From the NCBI GenBank assembly GCA_003545625.1, contig DODH01000016.1, positions 1-7,224 of the forward strand: 7,224 bases of DNA, in the 5' to 3' direction. The notes under the pieces are model-generated. The model ran no database searches, was not told the origin of the DNA, and was given only the letters and a program-made list of their open reading frames with translations. This document shows, piece after piece, positions 6,533-7,224 of the stretch (its first letter is position 1; every line of letters begins with the position of its first letter). The stretch comes from Nitrospina sp. (lineage in GTDB: Bacteria > Nitrospinota > Nitrospinia > Nitrospinales > VA-1). A program made the position numbers and the translations under genes.

Positions 6533-6561
6533 CACCTTACCGAAACCCCGGCTTTACTGAT

Positions 6562-7221
6562 TTAGAAAACCTTGAGTTTTTCCAGCTTGGTGAGTTTTGG
6601 GGAATTTTTTAAAGCCGCTTTTGCTTCTTCAGATTTGACCCGGTTGCCCCCCAGATGCAGATAGGTCAGGTTGCCGAGATTGTCTGAATTGGCGATGGCC
6701 AAAGCGCCTTCATCGCCGACCCGGTTATCAACCAGGTTCAGGTATTCAACTTTTGTCAGCACAGAAGATTGGGCCAGGGCTTTGGCACCCTCAGCGGTAA
6801 TGCCGTTGCACTCCAGGTTCAGGGTCACCAATTCTGAAAAAACTTCTGCTTGGGCGATGATTTTAGCGCCTTCATCTCCAATGTTGTTGGAACCCAAATG
6901 GAGGTCATTGATTTTAGGAAGGAACGGGGACCCTACGAGAATTTTTATCCCCTCTGCCCCAAGATGATTATGGGTAAGGATTACGCTGGAGATGGTTTTG
7001 ATGAATTGGCAGTTGGCGACCATTTCGGCCAGCTTGGGGCCGTGGTCTTCTTCAATTTTCCCGGTTTTGGAAAACAGGTAGGCATCCTGGATTTTAAGAA
7101 CTTTTTTATCCTTAATACTTTCAAACAGGATCTTTTCTTTTGGCGAAAGGTTTTTTCCTTCATCGCCATAGTTTTCACCGTCGTTACAAAGTTCCTCCCA
7201 GTTCTTAATCTTATTTTGCAT
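6562..7221 (-). CDS. Leucine-rich repeat protein, ribonuclease-inhibitor-like (second)
   Basis: 219 residues from ATG at 7221. This start is only 3 nt from the window edge, the frame is still open there, and no ribosome-binding site can be seen, so an upstream start is possible. The first 75 residues are charged and Lys/Glu-rich, without a signal peptide. RI-type repeats then start at residues 77, 104, 131, 158 and 185, exactly 27 apart, with a sixth broken off as LEKLKVF at the C-terminus. Examples are INDLHLGSNNIGDEGA (104-119) and VEYLNLVDNRVGDEGA (158-173). These repeats are closer to the consensus than those of the facing gene. The protein ends within a repeat, without a C-terminal cap, which may mean natural shortening. 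It is probably a cytoplasmic protein-binding scaffold; no catalytic motif is visible. Its stop lies 29 bp from the stop of the other LRR gene. Confidence 0.82.
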   Translation of the reverse strand: MQNKIKNWEELCNDGENYGDEGKNLSPKEKILFESIKDKKVLKIQDAYLFSKTGKIEEDHGPKLAEMVANCQFIKTISSVILTHNHLGAEGIKILVGSPFLPKINDLHLGSNNIGDEGAKIIAQAEVFSELVTLNLECNGITAEGAKALAQSSVLTKVEYLNLVDNRVGDEGALAIANSDNLGNLTYLHLGGNRVKSEEAKAALKNSPKLTKLEKLKVF

Positions 7222-7224
7222 GTT

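Noticed and set aside
6533..6561. Possible bidirectional terminator between the two LRR genes
   Set aside because: Only 29 bp, and no stem of convincing length followed by a T-run on either strand.

Overview
The window appears to come from a Gram-negative bacterium of moderate G+C. It encodes an inner-membrane RND/MMPL-type protein with two large periplasmic loops, a small predicted lipoprotein, and a type III pantothenate kinase instead of CoaA. The mix of an ACT-malic enzyme, an RND protein, CoaX and ribonuclease-inhibitor-like LRR proteins would fit a deltaproteobacterial or Nitrospinota-like lineage. That placement is inference only; the window contains no rRNA or other phylogenetic marker.

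Left part (1-4846, all + strand). A malic enzyme gene enters from beyond the left edge. It is followed by a complete 797-residue, 12-TM RND-superfamily protein, a small lipoprotein gene 17 bp downstream, and coaX. The RND and lipoprotein genes probably share a transcript. Between the lipoprotein and coaX lies a GC-rich, strongly palindromic segment (about 3893-3985). It looks like an inserted small repeat: it supplies the lipoprotein stop codon and creates a spurious GTG start upstream of the real coaX ATG.

Middle part (4847-5587). coaX converges on a small minus-strand gene of the TusA/SirA fold whose signature Cys-Pro pair is replaced by Phe-Phe. Between them is a 73-nt segment closed by a perfect 9-bp stem, followed on the minus strand by six T's. 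It could be a terminator or a small structured RNA. Upstream of the TusA-like gene is a 377-bp A+T-rich divergent intergenic region with inverted repeats and a segment that may be an old insertion-sequence end.

Right part (5588-7221). Two leucine-rich-repeat genes with the same 27-residue period face each other, their stops 29 bp apart. Neither has a visible signal peptide.

Functionally this is mostly a housekeeping and envelope region: malate to pyruvate, a putative lipid or hopanoid-type exporter, and CoA biosynthesis. The accessory patch at the right is less ordinary. No defence island, CRISPR array, phage or intact transposon is visible.
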